This document shows, piece after piece, positions 14,080 through 21,457 of a stretch of 23,932 nucleotides of DNA. Position numbers and translations under genes: made by a program. This DNA is from an uncultured Coriobacteriaceae bacterium. Its GTDB lineage: Bacteria > Actinomycetota > Coriobacteriia > Coriobacteriales > Eggerthellaceae. The stretch covers positions 1 to 23,932 of the forward strand of contig USJN01000002.1 of the NCBI GenBank assembly GCA_900554945.1, given 5' to 3'. The notes below the pieces were generated by a model. It had not been told where the DNA came from. It saw only the letters and a list, made by a program, of their open reading frames with translations, and did no database searches. Every line of letters begins with the position of its first letter. The stretch's first letter is position 1.

Positions 14080-14754
14080 ATGGCGCGCTTGCTCATTGTC
14101 GAAGACGACGTCTCGCTGCGGGAGAATCTTGTGCGCATGCTGCAGCTCAAGGGCCACGAATGCCTTTGCTGCGAGTCGTTTACGAACGCCGCGGCCGAGG
14201 CTTTGGCTGCCGCCCCCGACTGCATCCTGCTCGACCTTTCGCTTCCCGGCGCGTACGGCCACGAAATCTGCCGCGCGATTCGCCAGGAAAGCAACGTCCC
14301 CATCATCGTGCTGACTTCTTCCGACAGCGAGTTTGACGAGGTCATGAGCATGAGCGTCGGCGCGGACGACTACGTGGTCAAGCCGTATCGCCCCGCCGTG
14401 CTGCTTGCCCGCATCGACCGCGCCCTTGCCCGCAGCGGGTCTGCCGATTCGGCGCGCGGGCAAATCGAGCATGGCGGCGTTTCCCTTGACAGCGTGCGGG
14501 CCGAGGTCTCGTATCGCGGCAAGCGCGTGGAGCTCTCGCGCAACGAGCTTCTGATTCTGCGCATCCTTATGGAGAATGCGGGATCCATCATCTCGCGCAG
14601 CGAGCTGATGGACGAGCTGTGGCAGACCGACGCGTTCGTCGACGACAACACGCTCACGGTGAACGTGAACCGCCTGCGCCGCAGCCTGGAGTCCGCAGGC
14701 GTGCCCGATGATTTCATCACCACCCGCCGCGGCCTGGGGTATGTGATTCGATGA
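14080..14754 (+). CDS. OmpR-family response regulator (BceR-like)
   Basis: This 224-residue protein has a receiver domain and a winged-helix DNA-binding domain. The acidic pocket is VEDD (residues 7-10), the phospho-acceptor is Asp52 in ILLDLSLPG, and Thr79 and Lys101 (VVKPYRP) complete the active site. The output domain has the VELSRNELLILRILMENAG segment, then NTLTVNVNRLRRSLE and a final TRRGLGYVIR wing. It overlaps the next gene by four bases (ATGA), so kinase and regulator are made together. Given its kinase and transporter neighbours, it probably activates the ABC genes at 15981. Confidence 0.92.
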   Translation: MARLLIVEDDVSLRENLVRMLQLKGHECLCCESFTNAAAEALAAAPDCILLDLSLPGAYGHEICRAIRQESNVPIIVLTSSDSEFDEVMSMSVGADDYVVKPYRPAVLLARIDRALARSGSADSARGQIEHGGVSLDSVRAEVSYRGKRVELSRNELLILRILMENAGSIISRSELMDELWQTDAFVDDNTLTVNVNRLRRSLESAGVPDDFITTRRGLGYVIR

Positions 14755-15896
14755 GCAGCACGAATTGGGAAGAGCCCAACCACGCGGCCTCCGGTTCGCC
14801 CTATAACCCTGCGCCTGCGTCGTTCGCCGCCGAAGACCGCCCCGAGCGCGCCTACTCGTTCGGGGCGTATCTTCGCTCGCGCGCTGGGTTTTTGCTCGGC
14901 ATGGTCGCCCTCATGCTCGTTGTTGCGGGCATCATGGCTATGACCAGCTCGAACGCTTCCTCAATCGCGCTCGTTTCCATCTGCGAGGCCCTGTTCGCCT
15001 GCATTGTGCTCGTCGTTGGCTTCTCGCGCAACCGCGAGTTCTACCAGCAGCTGGACCTGTTCTGCGATTCGCCCGACAACGCGCGCTACCTCTCGTCGAT
15101 TCTGGACGAGCCGCGCACGCTAGAGGGATCCATCGCCTATCGCGCGCTCGCCGTGCAGGGCAAGGCCGCCTCGGACGAGCTCGCCGCCCGCTCCCGCGAC
15201 ATGAAGGACTACCGCGACTACATCGAGCTTTGGGTGCACGAGGCGAAGACGCCCATCGCGTCGGCGCAGTTGGCGCTGTCAAGCCTTCACGGGCCTGGGG
15301 TCGATGAGGTGCGCGGCGATCTCGACCGCATCGAATCACGCGTCGAACAGGCGCTATACTACGCGCGCTCGGCAACCCTGAGCGAGGATTTCTCTATCGA
15401 GAAGTTAAACCTTGCGGCTCTCGCGCGCAAGGCGTGCCGCCAGAGGTCTCGCACGCTCATCGGCGCGAGAGTCTCGCTTGATTTCGCGATCGACGAGATG
15501 CTCGAGGTGTTCGCCGACGCGAAATGGGTCGATTTCATTATCGGACAGGTTCTGGAGAACTCGGCGAAGTACGGCGCGAAGGCCGTTCGCTTCGAAGGCG
15601 CGGTGAAGGACGCGGGAACGAAAGACGGCTGCATCGAGCTAGCGATCAGCGACGACGGTGACGGCATTCCCGCCGCCGACGTGCCGCGCGTGTTCGACCG
15701 CGGATTTACGGGAAGCCAGGGCCGCACGCATCACAAGGCAACGGGCATGGGGCCCTATCTTGCCGCTGTCGCCTGCGAGAGAATGGACCTTGGCCTGCGC
15801 GTTTCCTCGGAAGAGGGGGCGGGCACGACCATCGCGCTCACTTTCCCGCTCGACCGCACGCGCATGGACTTGACATCCAACCTTACAAAACCGTAA
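14751..15896 (+). CDS. Intramembrane-sensing histidine kinase (BceS-like)
   Basis: This 381-residue membrane kinase has two transmembrane helices (about 45-64 and 71-91) separated by only a few residues. It therefore has no external sensor domain; kinases of this type take their signal from a partner ABC transporter. The phosphorylation site is His163 in ELWVHEAKTPIASAQLAL. The ATP-binding domain follows with QVLENSAKYG (N box), ISDDGDGIP (G1), VFDRGFTGS (F box) and TGMGPYLAA (G2). The first 40 residues are a polar, probably cytoplasmic extension. The promoter and operator of the transporter genes lie within its last codons. Confidence 0.9.
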   Translation: MSSTNWEEPNHAASGSPYNPAPASFAAEDRPERAYSFGAYLRSRAGFLLGMVALMLVVAGIMAMTSSNASSIALVSICEALFACIVLVVGFSRNREFYQQLDLFCDSPDNARYLSSILDEPRTLEGSIAYRALAVQGKAASDELAARSRDMKDYRDYIELWVHEAKTPIASAQLALSSLHGPGVDEVRGDLDRIESRVEQALYYARSATLSEDFSIEKLNLAALARKACRQRSRTLIGARVSLDFAIDEMLEVFADAKWVDFIIGQVLENSAKYGAKAVRFEGAVKDAGTKDGCIELAISDDGDGIPAADVPRVFDRGFTGSQGRTHHKATGMGPYLAAVACERMDLGLRVSSEEGAGTTIALTFPLDRTRMDLTSNLTKP

Positions 15897-15909
15897 GATT
15901 GCGGTAAGG
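15870..15909 (+). promoter_or_regulatory. Promoter and dyad of the ABC transporter genes, inside the kinase 3' end
   Basis: A perfect TTGACA (15870-15875) and TAAGAT (15894-15899) are 18 bp apart. Between and over them is the dyad CTTACAAAACCGTAAG (15882-15897, arms CTTAC and GTAAG), with a further GGTAAGG at 15903-15909. The placement directly ahead of a Bce-type ABC operon suggests that the response regulator acts here. Known BceR-like regulators bind inverted repeats near such promoters. Binding at this site is inferred. Confidence 0.55.
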
Positions 15910-15980
15910 CCCTTCGATGGCTCCGTTTTCGCGCTCGTCGCATCATGGGGATGTGTCGAATCGAAGAGAAAGGAATCCCC

Positions 15981-16850
15981 ATGTCCGTGGTTACCGCAAC
16001 CCCTCCAGCAGGCATTGCAAATGCGAATCAACCCGATAGCCGCAAGGTTTTGCTCTCCGTGCGCAACGTCTTGAAGGTGTACGGCTCGCGCGAGGCCGTC
16101 ACGCGCGCGCTTGACGACGTGTCGTTCGAAATCTGCGAAGGCGAGTTCGTCGGCGTGATGGGCCCGTCCGGCTCGGGCAAGAGCACGCTTTTGAATTGCA
16201 TCTCTACTATCGATACCGTGACCAGCGGAAACATCGTCTTGAACGGGCTCGACATCACGCAGCTGCGCAGCCGCCAGCTCTCCAAGTTCCGACGCGATGA
16301 CCTGGGCTTCATCTTCCAGGACGCCAACCTGCTCGACACCCTGACCGGTTTCGAGAACATCGCTTTGGCGCTCACCATCAAGGGAGAGAAGGCCGACGCC
16401 GTCCGCACGAAGGTCGAGCGCACCGCCACTCTGCTGGGTGTGACGGACGTTTTACAGAAGTACCCGCGCCAGATGTCGGGCGGCCAACGCCAGCGCGTAG
16501 CTGCGGCGCGCGCCATCGTCGCCGATCCGAAGTTAGTTCTTGCCGACGAGCCCACGGGAGCGCTCGACTCGCGCAACGCCGCCGTTCTCCTCGAGACGCT
16601 CGAGGTGCTGAACTCGAAGCTGCACGCCACCATCATGATGGTCACGCACGACGCGGTCGCGGCATCGTATGCCGACCGTATCCTGTTCATCAAGGACGGC
16701 AAGCTGTTCAACGAGCTGCGCCGCGGCGATAGCAGCAGAACCGACTTCTACCAGCGCATCCTTGAGGTTCAGGCGTTTCTCTCCGGCAAGCAGGGCTCAT
16801 CCTCCGCGGTCGGTTTCGTGGCCTCGCACGTCACCGCGCTCGGCAACTAG
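15981..16850 (+). CDS. ABC transporter ATP-binding protein (BceA-like)
   Basis: This is a 289-residue MacB/LolD-type ATPase subunit. Motifs are Walker A GPSGSGKST (61-69), Q-loop Gln113 in FIFQDANLL, signature MSGGQRQR (165-172), Walker B LVLADEPTGALD (185-196), and His223 in MVTHD. It would power the permease encoded 12 nt downstream. Known Bce-type transporters free cell-wall precursors from peptide antibiotics such as bacitracin and also act as the sensor for their kinase. The ATG at 15981 is preceded by GAAAGGA; an earlier in-frame ATG (15945) has no ribosome site. About 20 extra residues lie ahead of the domain, and a short tail follows it. Confidence 0.93.
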   Translation: MSVVTATPPAGIANANQPDSRKVLLSVRNVLKVYGSREAVTRALDDVSFEICEGEFVGVMGPSGSGKSTLLNCISTIDTVTSGNIVLNGLDITQLRSRQLSKFRRDDLGFIFQDANLLDTLTGFENIALALTIKGEKADAVRTKVERTATLLGVTDVLQKYPRQMSGGQRQRVAAARAIVADPKLVLADEPTGALDSRNAAVLLETLEVLNSKLHATIMMVTHDAVAASYADRILFIKDGKLFNELRRGDSSRTDFYQRILEVQAFLSGKQGSSSAVGFVASHVTALGN

Positions 16851-16862
16851 GCGGCGATCATC

Positions 16863-19094
16863 ATGTTGATGAAACTCGCCTTGCGCAACGTGCGCCGCAG
16901 CGTGCGCGACTACGCTGTGTACTTCGTTACCCTGGCCTTGGGCGTGGCGGTGTTCTACGCCTTCAACGCTATCGGGGATTCGCGCGTGCTTTTCGAGGCT
17001 CAAGAAGGTGCCGAGGGTGTTTTCTTGGCATCCGGTGCGAGCATTTTCGACATCTTGGCCCAGATCATGACCTATTTCAGCGTCGTCGTCGCCGTTGTTT
17101 TGGGATTTTTGGTCCTGTACGCCAACCGGTTCGTGGTTCGAGCCCGCAAGAAAGAGTTCGGCACCTACCTTTTGCTCGGCATGAGCCCGCGACAGGTTTC
17201 CTCGGTAGTCTTGACGGAAACGCTGATTGTCGGCGTACTTGCGCTGGCAGTGGGCTTGGGGCTTGGCTTTCTGATTTCCCAAGCGATTGCCTTCGCCACG
17301 GCGGGCCTTATCGGCGTGGCTATCAGCGACTACCATCTGCTGTTCAGCGCCCGATCAGCGCAGCTGACCCTGGGCTGCTTCGCGCTCATCTTCGTCGTGG
17401 TCGCCCTGTTCAACGCCATACAGATTTCGCGCTGCAAACTTGCCACACTCCTCTCGGCTAGTTCCCGGAGCGAGCGCATGCCCGTGCGCAATCCCCTCAT
17501 CTGCCTGATCGTGTTCGTGCTGTCATGCCTGATTTTGGCGAAGGCGTATTCCGAGCTCAACCTCGATGGCCTGGTCTACTTCGGCGAGCACTTCCGCATC
17601 GCAACCGTGTTGATGCTCGTCGGCACGTTGGGCCTGTTCTGGTCGGCGTCGGGGTTCTTTATCCTGCTGATCCAGCGTTTGCGGGGCGTTTACTTCAAGG
17701 GTCTCGCCATGTTCACCATGCGCCAGATTGCGACGAAGGTGAACACCGCGTTCGTGTCGCTGTGGGCCGTGAGCGTCCTTCTGTTCTTCAGCATCGTCGT
17801 GTTCTCGACGGGCTTCAGTTTAGCGTCGGTGTTCTCCGACCAACTGGAAGAGAACACCCAGTTCGACGCATCTATCCGCGCGAGCCTCATGTCGCTCGAC
17901 ACCTCCGAAATGGAAGCGGTGCCGGCCGAGCAGTACGGCGGGGAAGAGGAGAAGGCCGCCACAATCGAGGAGGTCAAAGCCCAGCGCGAAGAGATTCACT
18001 ACCTATGGCAGGCGAGTAACGGCTCCACCGCCGCATATATGAAGTCGCTCATCCCCGATTGGGACGAGCGCGTGACCGGCTCCGCTCAGGTGGACACGTG
18101 GCTTGCGAACGATTTGACGAACAAGCAGCTTGCCGACGCTTGCGGCTTCACGCTTGCCCAGATCGGCTCCGACGAGAACTCCAGCATGGCTGACGAAGGC
18201 GTGCAGTACGTGCCGTTGTCGCAGTTCAACACCGCTCGACAGCTTACAGGCGAAAAGCCGATCGAACTTGCCGCAGGCGAGTATCTGGTCGACAACACGG
18301 TCGACAAATCGGCCGAGTACGCCAAGGCCCTCGGCCAGAAAGGGCGAACCATCACCGTCGACGGGCATACCCTGACCGCATCCGGGCAGGTGGTTTCGCA
18401 GTCGCTCCAGGTCAGCAGTATGAGCTGCCTCATCGCTGTGCTGGTAGTTCCCGATGAGTTGGCGGCCGAGAGGTTCGATGCAGGCGATCTGCCGTATCTG
18501 AGCGAGCTCAACGTCAACCTTGCGAGCGACTCAAAGCAACAGGCCATGGAGGACCTCTTGACCGAGTACGGCAAGTCGGTTCCCCCGCGCGAGGGACTCG
18601 CCGAAGCTGGTTGGACATACGACTCTCGCCCATGGCCGGTGTCCTATTACGACACGAGCGAGGGCATCATCGCCGACAGCATGGGGCTTAAGCTTCTCTT
18701 GGTTTACCTGGCACTCTACATCGGGTTTGTCTTCCTCATGACCACGGCGGCGGTTCTTTCCGTCCAGCAGCTCTCCGAGGTGGCGGACAGCATCCCTCGC
18801 TACCGCCTGCTCGCCCAGCTGGGGTGCGACAGGAGCATGGTTCTGCGAAGCTTGCGCACACAGATCGGCATTTACTTCGGGGCGCCGCTTCTCGTTGCGG
18901 GATGTCATTCAGCCTGCGCGATCAGCGTTCTGTACGAGAACCTGCTGTCGATTTGGGGCGCTTCGGCGGTTGCCAGCACGCTTGCCGTTGGTATTGCGCT
19001 GGTGATTGCGGTGTACGCAATCTATCTGGTGTCGACATACCTGGTCGCACGATCGGCGGTTGTTTCCGGTGCGGGCAAGGGACTGCTTGCATAA
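16863..19094 (+). CDS. ABC transporter permease (BceB-like, FtsX superfamily)
   Basis: This 743-residue membrane protein matches the Bce-type permease layout. An N-terminal helix (DYAVYFVTLALGVAVFYAF) is followed by an FtsX-type four-helix set (up to about residue 195) and further helices to about 330. A large extracytoplasmic domain (about 335-605, polar, with no hydrophobic helix) comes next, and then a last helix set from LKLLLVYLALYIGFVFLMTT onward. The large outside domain is the signature of permeases that sense peptide antibiotics. It is about 100 residues longer than typical BceB. The start is ATG 16863 or, equally possible, ATG 16872. No strong ribosome site is present, so coupling to the ATPase gene is likely. 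Confidence 0.88.
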   Translation: MLMKLALRNVRRSVRDYAVYFVTLALGVAVFYAFNAIGDSRVLFEAQEGAEGVFLASGASIFDILAQIMTYFSVVVAVVLGFLVLYANRFVVRARKKEFGTYLLLGMSPRQVSSVVLTETLIVGVLALAVGLGLGFLISQAIAFATAGLIGVAISDYHLLFSARSAQLTLGCFALIFVVVALFNAIQISRCKLATLLSASSRSERMPVRNPLICLIVFVLSCLILAKAYSELNLDGLVYFGEHFRIATVLMLVGTLGLFWSASGFFILLIQRLRGVYFKGLAMFTMRQIATKVNTAFVSLWAVSVLLFFSIVVFSTGFSLASVFSDQLEENTQFDASIRASLMSLDTSEMEAVPAEQYGGEEEKAATIEEVKAQREEIHYLWQASNGSTAAYMKSLIPDWDERVTGSAQVDTWLANDLTNKQLADACGFTLAQIGSDENSSMADEGVQYVPLSQFNTARQLTGEKPIELAAGEYLVDNTVDKSAEYAKALGQKGRTITVDGHTLTASGQVVSQSLQVSSMSCLIAVLVVPDELAAERFDAGDLPYLSELNVNLASDSKQQAMEDLLTEYGKSVPPREGLAEAGWTYDSRPWPVSYYDTSEGIIADSMGLKLLLVYLALYIGFVFLMTTAAVLSVQQLSEVADSIPRYRLLAQLGCDRSMVLRSLRTQIGIYFGAPLLVAGCHSACAISVLYENLLSIWGASAVASTLAVGIALVIAVYAIYLVSTYLVARSAVVSGAGKGLLA

Positions 19095-19136
19095 ACGCAC
19101 AGCTCGCGCAGAGCGCAGGATCCGAATTCGATAGAC

Positions 19137-19226
19137 GGCTGGCTGCCTTCCCGCGGCTGGCCGTCTACTTGCGACTGGCCACCTTCCTGCGGCTAGCTGC
19201 CTTCCTGCGGCCGGCCGCCTACTTGT
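19137..19226. repeat. Five tandem copies of a degenerate 18-bp repeat at the rlmH 3' end
   Basis: Units start at 19137, 19155, 19173, 19191 and 19209. Typical units are GGCTGGCTGCCTTCCCGC and GGCTAGCTGCCTTCCTGC. They differ at several positions but keep the 18-bp period. The last unit includes the rlmH stop codon and its last two codons, so the array seems to have grown from, or into, the gene end. The period is six codons and some frames stay open. Confidence 0.75.
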
Positions 19227-19698
19227 GGTAGGGCTCGCCGTGCGATATCTTCTGCGCGCGGTAGAGCTGCTCCAGAAGCACGACACGCGCCAGATTGTGA
19301 GGCAGGGTAATCGGACCGAACGACAGCAGCTCATTGGCCCGAGCGCGCACCTCCGCGCTGACACCGTCCGACCCACCGATGACAAACGCGAAACTACTCT
19401 TCCCCGCAAGCGCCAGCGAATCGATTCGCTGGGAGATGCCCACGCTCGAGCGTTCCTTGCCATCGATCGCCAAAAGCGCCACATGAACGTCCGGACCCAG
19501 CTTGTCGAGCTCCGCACAAATTGCCGCGCCCTCTTTGTCACGCGCGCCCTCGATGCCTCCCGCACGTCGCGGATCCACGTCGGCGATCTCGCGCACCTCG
19601 GTTTTCGCATACGGCTGCAAGCGCTTGAGGTACTCCGCGCACGCCTCCGTCCAAAAGCGCTCCTTGAGCTTCCCCACCGCGATAACGGTGAACTTCAT
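19219..19698 (-). CDS. rlmH: 23S rRNA (pseudouridine1915-N3)-methyltransferase
   Basis: This 159-residue SPOUT enzyme methylates pseudouridine 1915 in helix 69 of 23S rRNA, at the subunit interface. Its length is close to the E. coli protein (155). It starts MKFTVIAVGKLKERFWTEAC and contains the cofactor-binding segments LLAIDGKERSS, FVIGGSDGV and ITLPHNLARVVLLEQLYRA. The family C-terminal signature KISHGEPYHK is complete. I chose ATG 19698 because GGAAGGAG precedes it and the family N-terminus begins there. A terminator at 19714-19750 separates it from the LCP gene. Confidence 0.95.
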   Translation of the reverse strand: MKFTVIAVGKLKERFWTEACAEYLKRLQPYAKTEVREIADVDPRRAGGIEGARDKEGAAICAELDKLGPDVHVALLAIDGKERSSVGISQRIDSLALAGKSSFAFVIGGSDGVSAEVRARANELLSFGPITLPHNLARVVLLEQLYRAQKISHGEPYHK

Positions 19699-19713
19699 CC
19701 GCGCTCCTTCCCA

Positions 19714-19750
19714 TAAAAAACGCGCGGCCCGCAATGCGGCTGCCGCGCGT
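19714..19750 (-). terminator. Intrinsic terminator of the LCP-family gene
   Basis: Minus-strand arms ACGCGCGGC and GCCGCGCGT (19742-19750 with 19720-19728) pair perfectly over 9 bp. An inner CCGC/GCGG pair caps the stem, and TTTTTTA follows (complement of 19714-19720). The rlmH ribosome site begins just beyond, so rlmH may depend on readthrough or its own promoter. Confidence 0.85.
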
Positions 19751-19789
19751 GTTCCATCCATTCTCCCTGCGCCCGCAAGCGCGCAGGCA

Positions 19790-21313
19790 CTATTTCCAAT
19801 CCGAGCCGATGACCACGAGGAAGTCGGTCGAGAACGTGTAGCGCCCATCGTTCTTGGTCGCGACGCCGTTGCCGATTTGCTTCACGATTTCCTCAGCCGC
19901 TTCCTTTTGGCTGTCGTTGCTGTACACGACGACCGTCGTCGAGAACGAGGAGCTCGCGTTGCCGGTCTCGGTGGTATAGCCAAGCTTCTCGATCTTCGTG
20001 GCGGCAGTGGCGGCGGCCCCATCGATGTTCGCGCCGTTCTTCACGGTCACCTTGCCCGACCTGGTTGCGGTCGTGGTGGAAGACGTGTTAGAGGTTGCAC
20101 CCGCCTTGTCGCCCGTGCTGGCGAGCACCGTGCCGTTCTTTTCGTCGACCTCGTCCTTGGTAGTCGGAGGAAGGCCCTGGTCGACGCGCTGCATCATGGT
20201 TTGCCACTCTTTTTCGTTCACGTATTCGTACCATGTGCCGTTAACGAGCTTCGAGGTGGTGGGCTCCATTGCCGAGTAGATACCGGTGTCGGTGTTGAGC
20301 CCCTGCATGCTCGACGCGAGCGAGATGATGTCGGTCACGTTGAAGTCGGTCGTGATGTACTTCGAGAGCGCCTGAATCGTGTTCGCCATGGTGATCGGGT
20401 CGGAGGAGAGGATCTTCTTCGCGACAGCGGAAAGCACGAGGCGCTGGTTAGCGGCGCGATAACGGTCGCCATCGCCGTAGGCGTCGTAGGCATGGCGAGC
20501 ACGGCACAGGATGAGCGCCTGGTCGCCGTTGAGGGTCTGCAGGCCGGCATCGAGATGACCGCCCGCGTCCTCGTCGTTAATCTCCATCGGGACGTCGACT
20601 TCCACACCGCCGAGCGCGTCGACCGCTTCCCTGAAGCCGTCGAAGTCGATTTCCGCATAATGCGAGATGGGAACGCCCGCGAACTTCGAAACAACCTCGA
20701 TCGTGTAGGCCGCGCCGCCGATCGAGTGCGCCGCATTGAGCTTCTGCTTGCCGTTCGTACCCATGTCGATGAGCGTATCGCGGTGGAGCGACACCATGGT
20801 GACCTGCTTGTTCTGCGGGTCGATGCGCGCGAGGATCATGCTGTCGGAGCGGAACTGATCGCCCGCGTACTCGGCAGACTCCGAACGCTCCTCCGAGCCG
20901 TCGGTGCCCATAAGCAGCATATAGAACGGGTCGCCGGCGTACTTCGTGTCGACGAGTGCATCGCGAAGATCGTCGTCAACGCCCTCGTTGAGGTTGGCGT
21001 TGATGGTGTTGATGTAGGCGAATGCGGCGCCGACTCCTCCGAGCACCACCACCAGAAGGGCGATGCACACTGCAAGCACGATCTTCCTGCGTTTCTTGCT
21101 CTTGCGCTTCTTGGTGTATTCCGCCTGCGTCACGCGACGCGAGTAGGGATTCTGCGCAGCGCCAGGGGTTTCGCCGTCACCGAAGGACGCCGCCGCATGG
21201 GAGGCGTGAGGCGTCGGGGACTTTTGGTCGAAGCTCGTGGACGCCTGGGCGCCCATCGTGTGCTGACCGTGCTGCCCGACGGCATTGGGGGATTTTTTCT
21301 TATTTCTTCTCAT
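19790..21313 (-). CDS. LytR-CpsA-Psr (LCP) family cell-wall polymer ligase
   Basis: This 507-residue membrane-anchored protein has a polar cytoplasmic N-terminus (1-77, ending in a Lys/Arg cluster) and one transmembrane helix (about 79-101). The LCP domain (about 130-325) contains LLMGTDGSEE, FRSDSMILARID, VSLHRDTLIDM, LNAAHSIGG, DALGGVEVDVP, and LCRARHAYDAYGDGDR followed by NQRLVL. A Ser/Thr-rich link (about 395-418) leads to a C-terminal LytR_C domain (418-505). LCP enzymes transfer glycopolymers from lipid carriers to peptidoglycan. The conserved Arg and Asp residues for pyrophosphate-lipid binding are present. No ribosome site precedes ATG 21313, so the message is probably leaderless or weakly translated. 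It shares strand and theme with the MurT-GatD gene upstream. Confidence 0.93.
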   Translation of the reverse strand: MRRNKKKSPNAVGQHGQHTMGAQASTSFDQKSPTPHASHAAASFGDGETPGAAQNPYSRRVTQAEYTKKRKSKKRRKIVLAVCIALLVVVLGGVGAAFAYINTINANLNEGVDDDLRDALVDTKYAGDPFYMLLMGTDGSEERSESAEYAGDQFRSDSMILARIDPQNKQVTMVSLHRDTLIDMGTNGKQKLNAAHSIGGAAYTIEVVSKFAGVPISHYAEIDFDGFREAVDALGGVEVDVPMEINDEDAGGHLDAGLQTLNGDQALILCRARHAYDAYGDGDRYRAANQRLVLSAVAKKILSSDPITMANTIQALSKYITTDFNVTDIISLASSMQGLNTDTGIYSAMEPTTSKLVNGTWYEYVNEKEWQTMMQRVDQGLPPTTKDEVDEKNGTVLASTGDKAGATSNTSSTTTATRSGKVTVKNGANIDGAAATAATKIEKLGYTTETGNASSSFSTTVVVYSNDSQKEAAEEIVKQIGNGVATKNDGRYTFSTDFLVVIGSDWK

Positions 21314-21322
21314 GTTAAATAG

Positions 21323-21351
21323 ATTTTGCCGACTGTCTTAATTATTGACAA
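21323..21351 (-). promoter_or_regulatory. Promoter of the LCP-family gene giving a near-leaderless transcript
   Basis: On the minus strand TTGTCA (21351-21346) and CAAAAT (21328-21323) are 17 bp apart. The transcript would start near 21316, only a few bases from ATG 21313. An alternative -10 nearer the start would not change that conclusion. Confidence 0.4.
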
Positions 21352-21457
21352 GCGAGGATGCCCCAATTCTGGCAAATAGCCGCAGGACGCCCACTGAAAA
21401 CCTACAATTTTCGGCTCCCCTTCCCTACCTTGCAGGTAGAACGAGCAAGACGAAAGC

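Noticed and set aside
13694..14080. Plus-strand ORF of 128 codons upstream of the response regulator
   Set aside because: It begins ahead of the mapped-looking promoter, has no ribosome site, crosses several stable stems and resembles no protein. A structured RNA is the better reading.
19137..19226. Tandem repeats as a CRISPR array
   Set aside because: Units are contiguous and only 18 bp long, with no unique spacers and no cas genes nearby.
19502..21322. Plus-strand ORF of 606 codons opposite the LCP and rlmH genes
   Set aside because: It runs through a strong minus-strand terminator and two well-supported genes, so it is a shadow frame.
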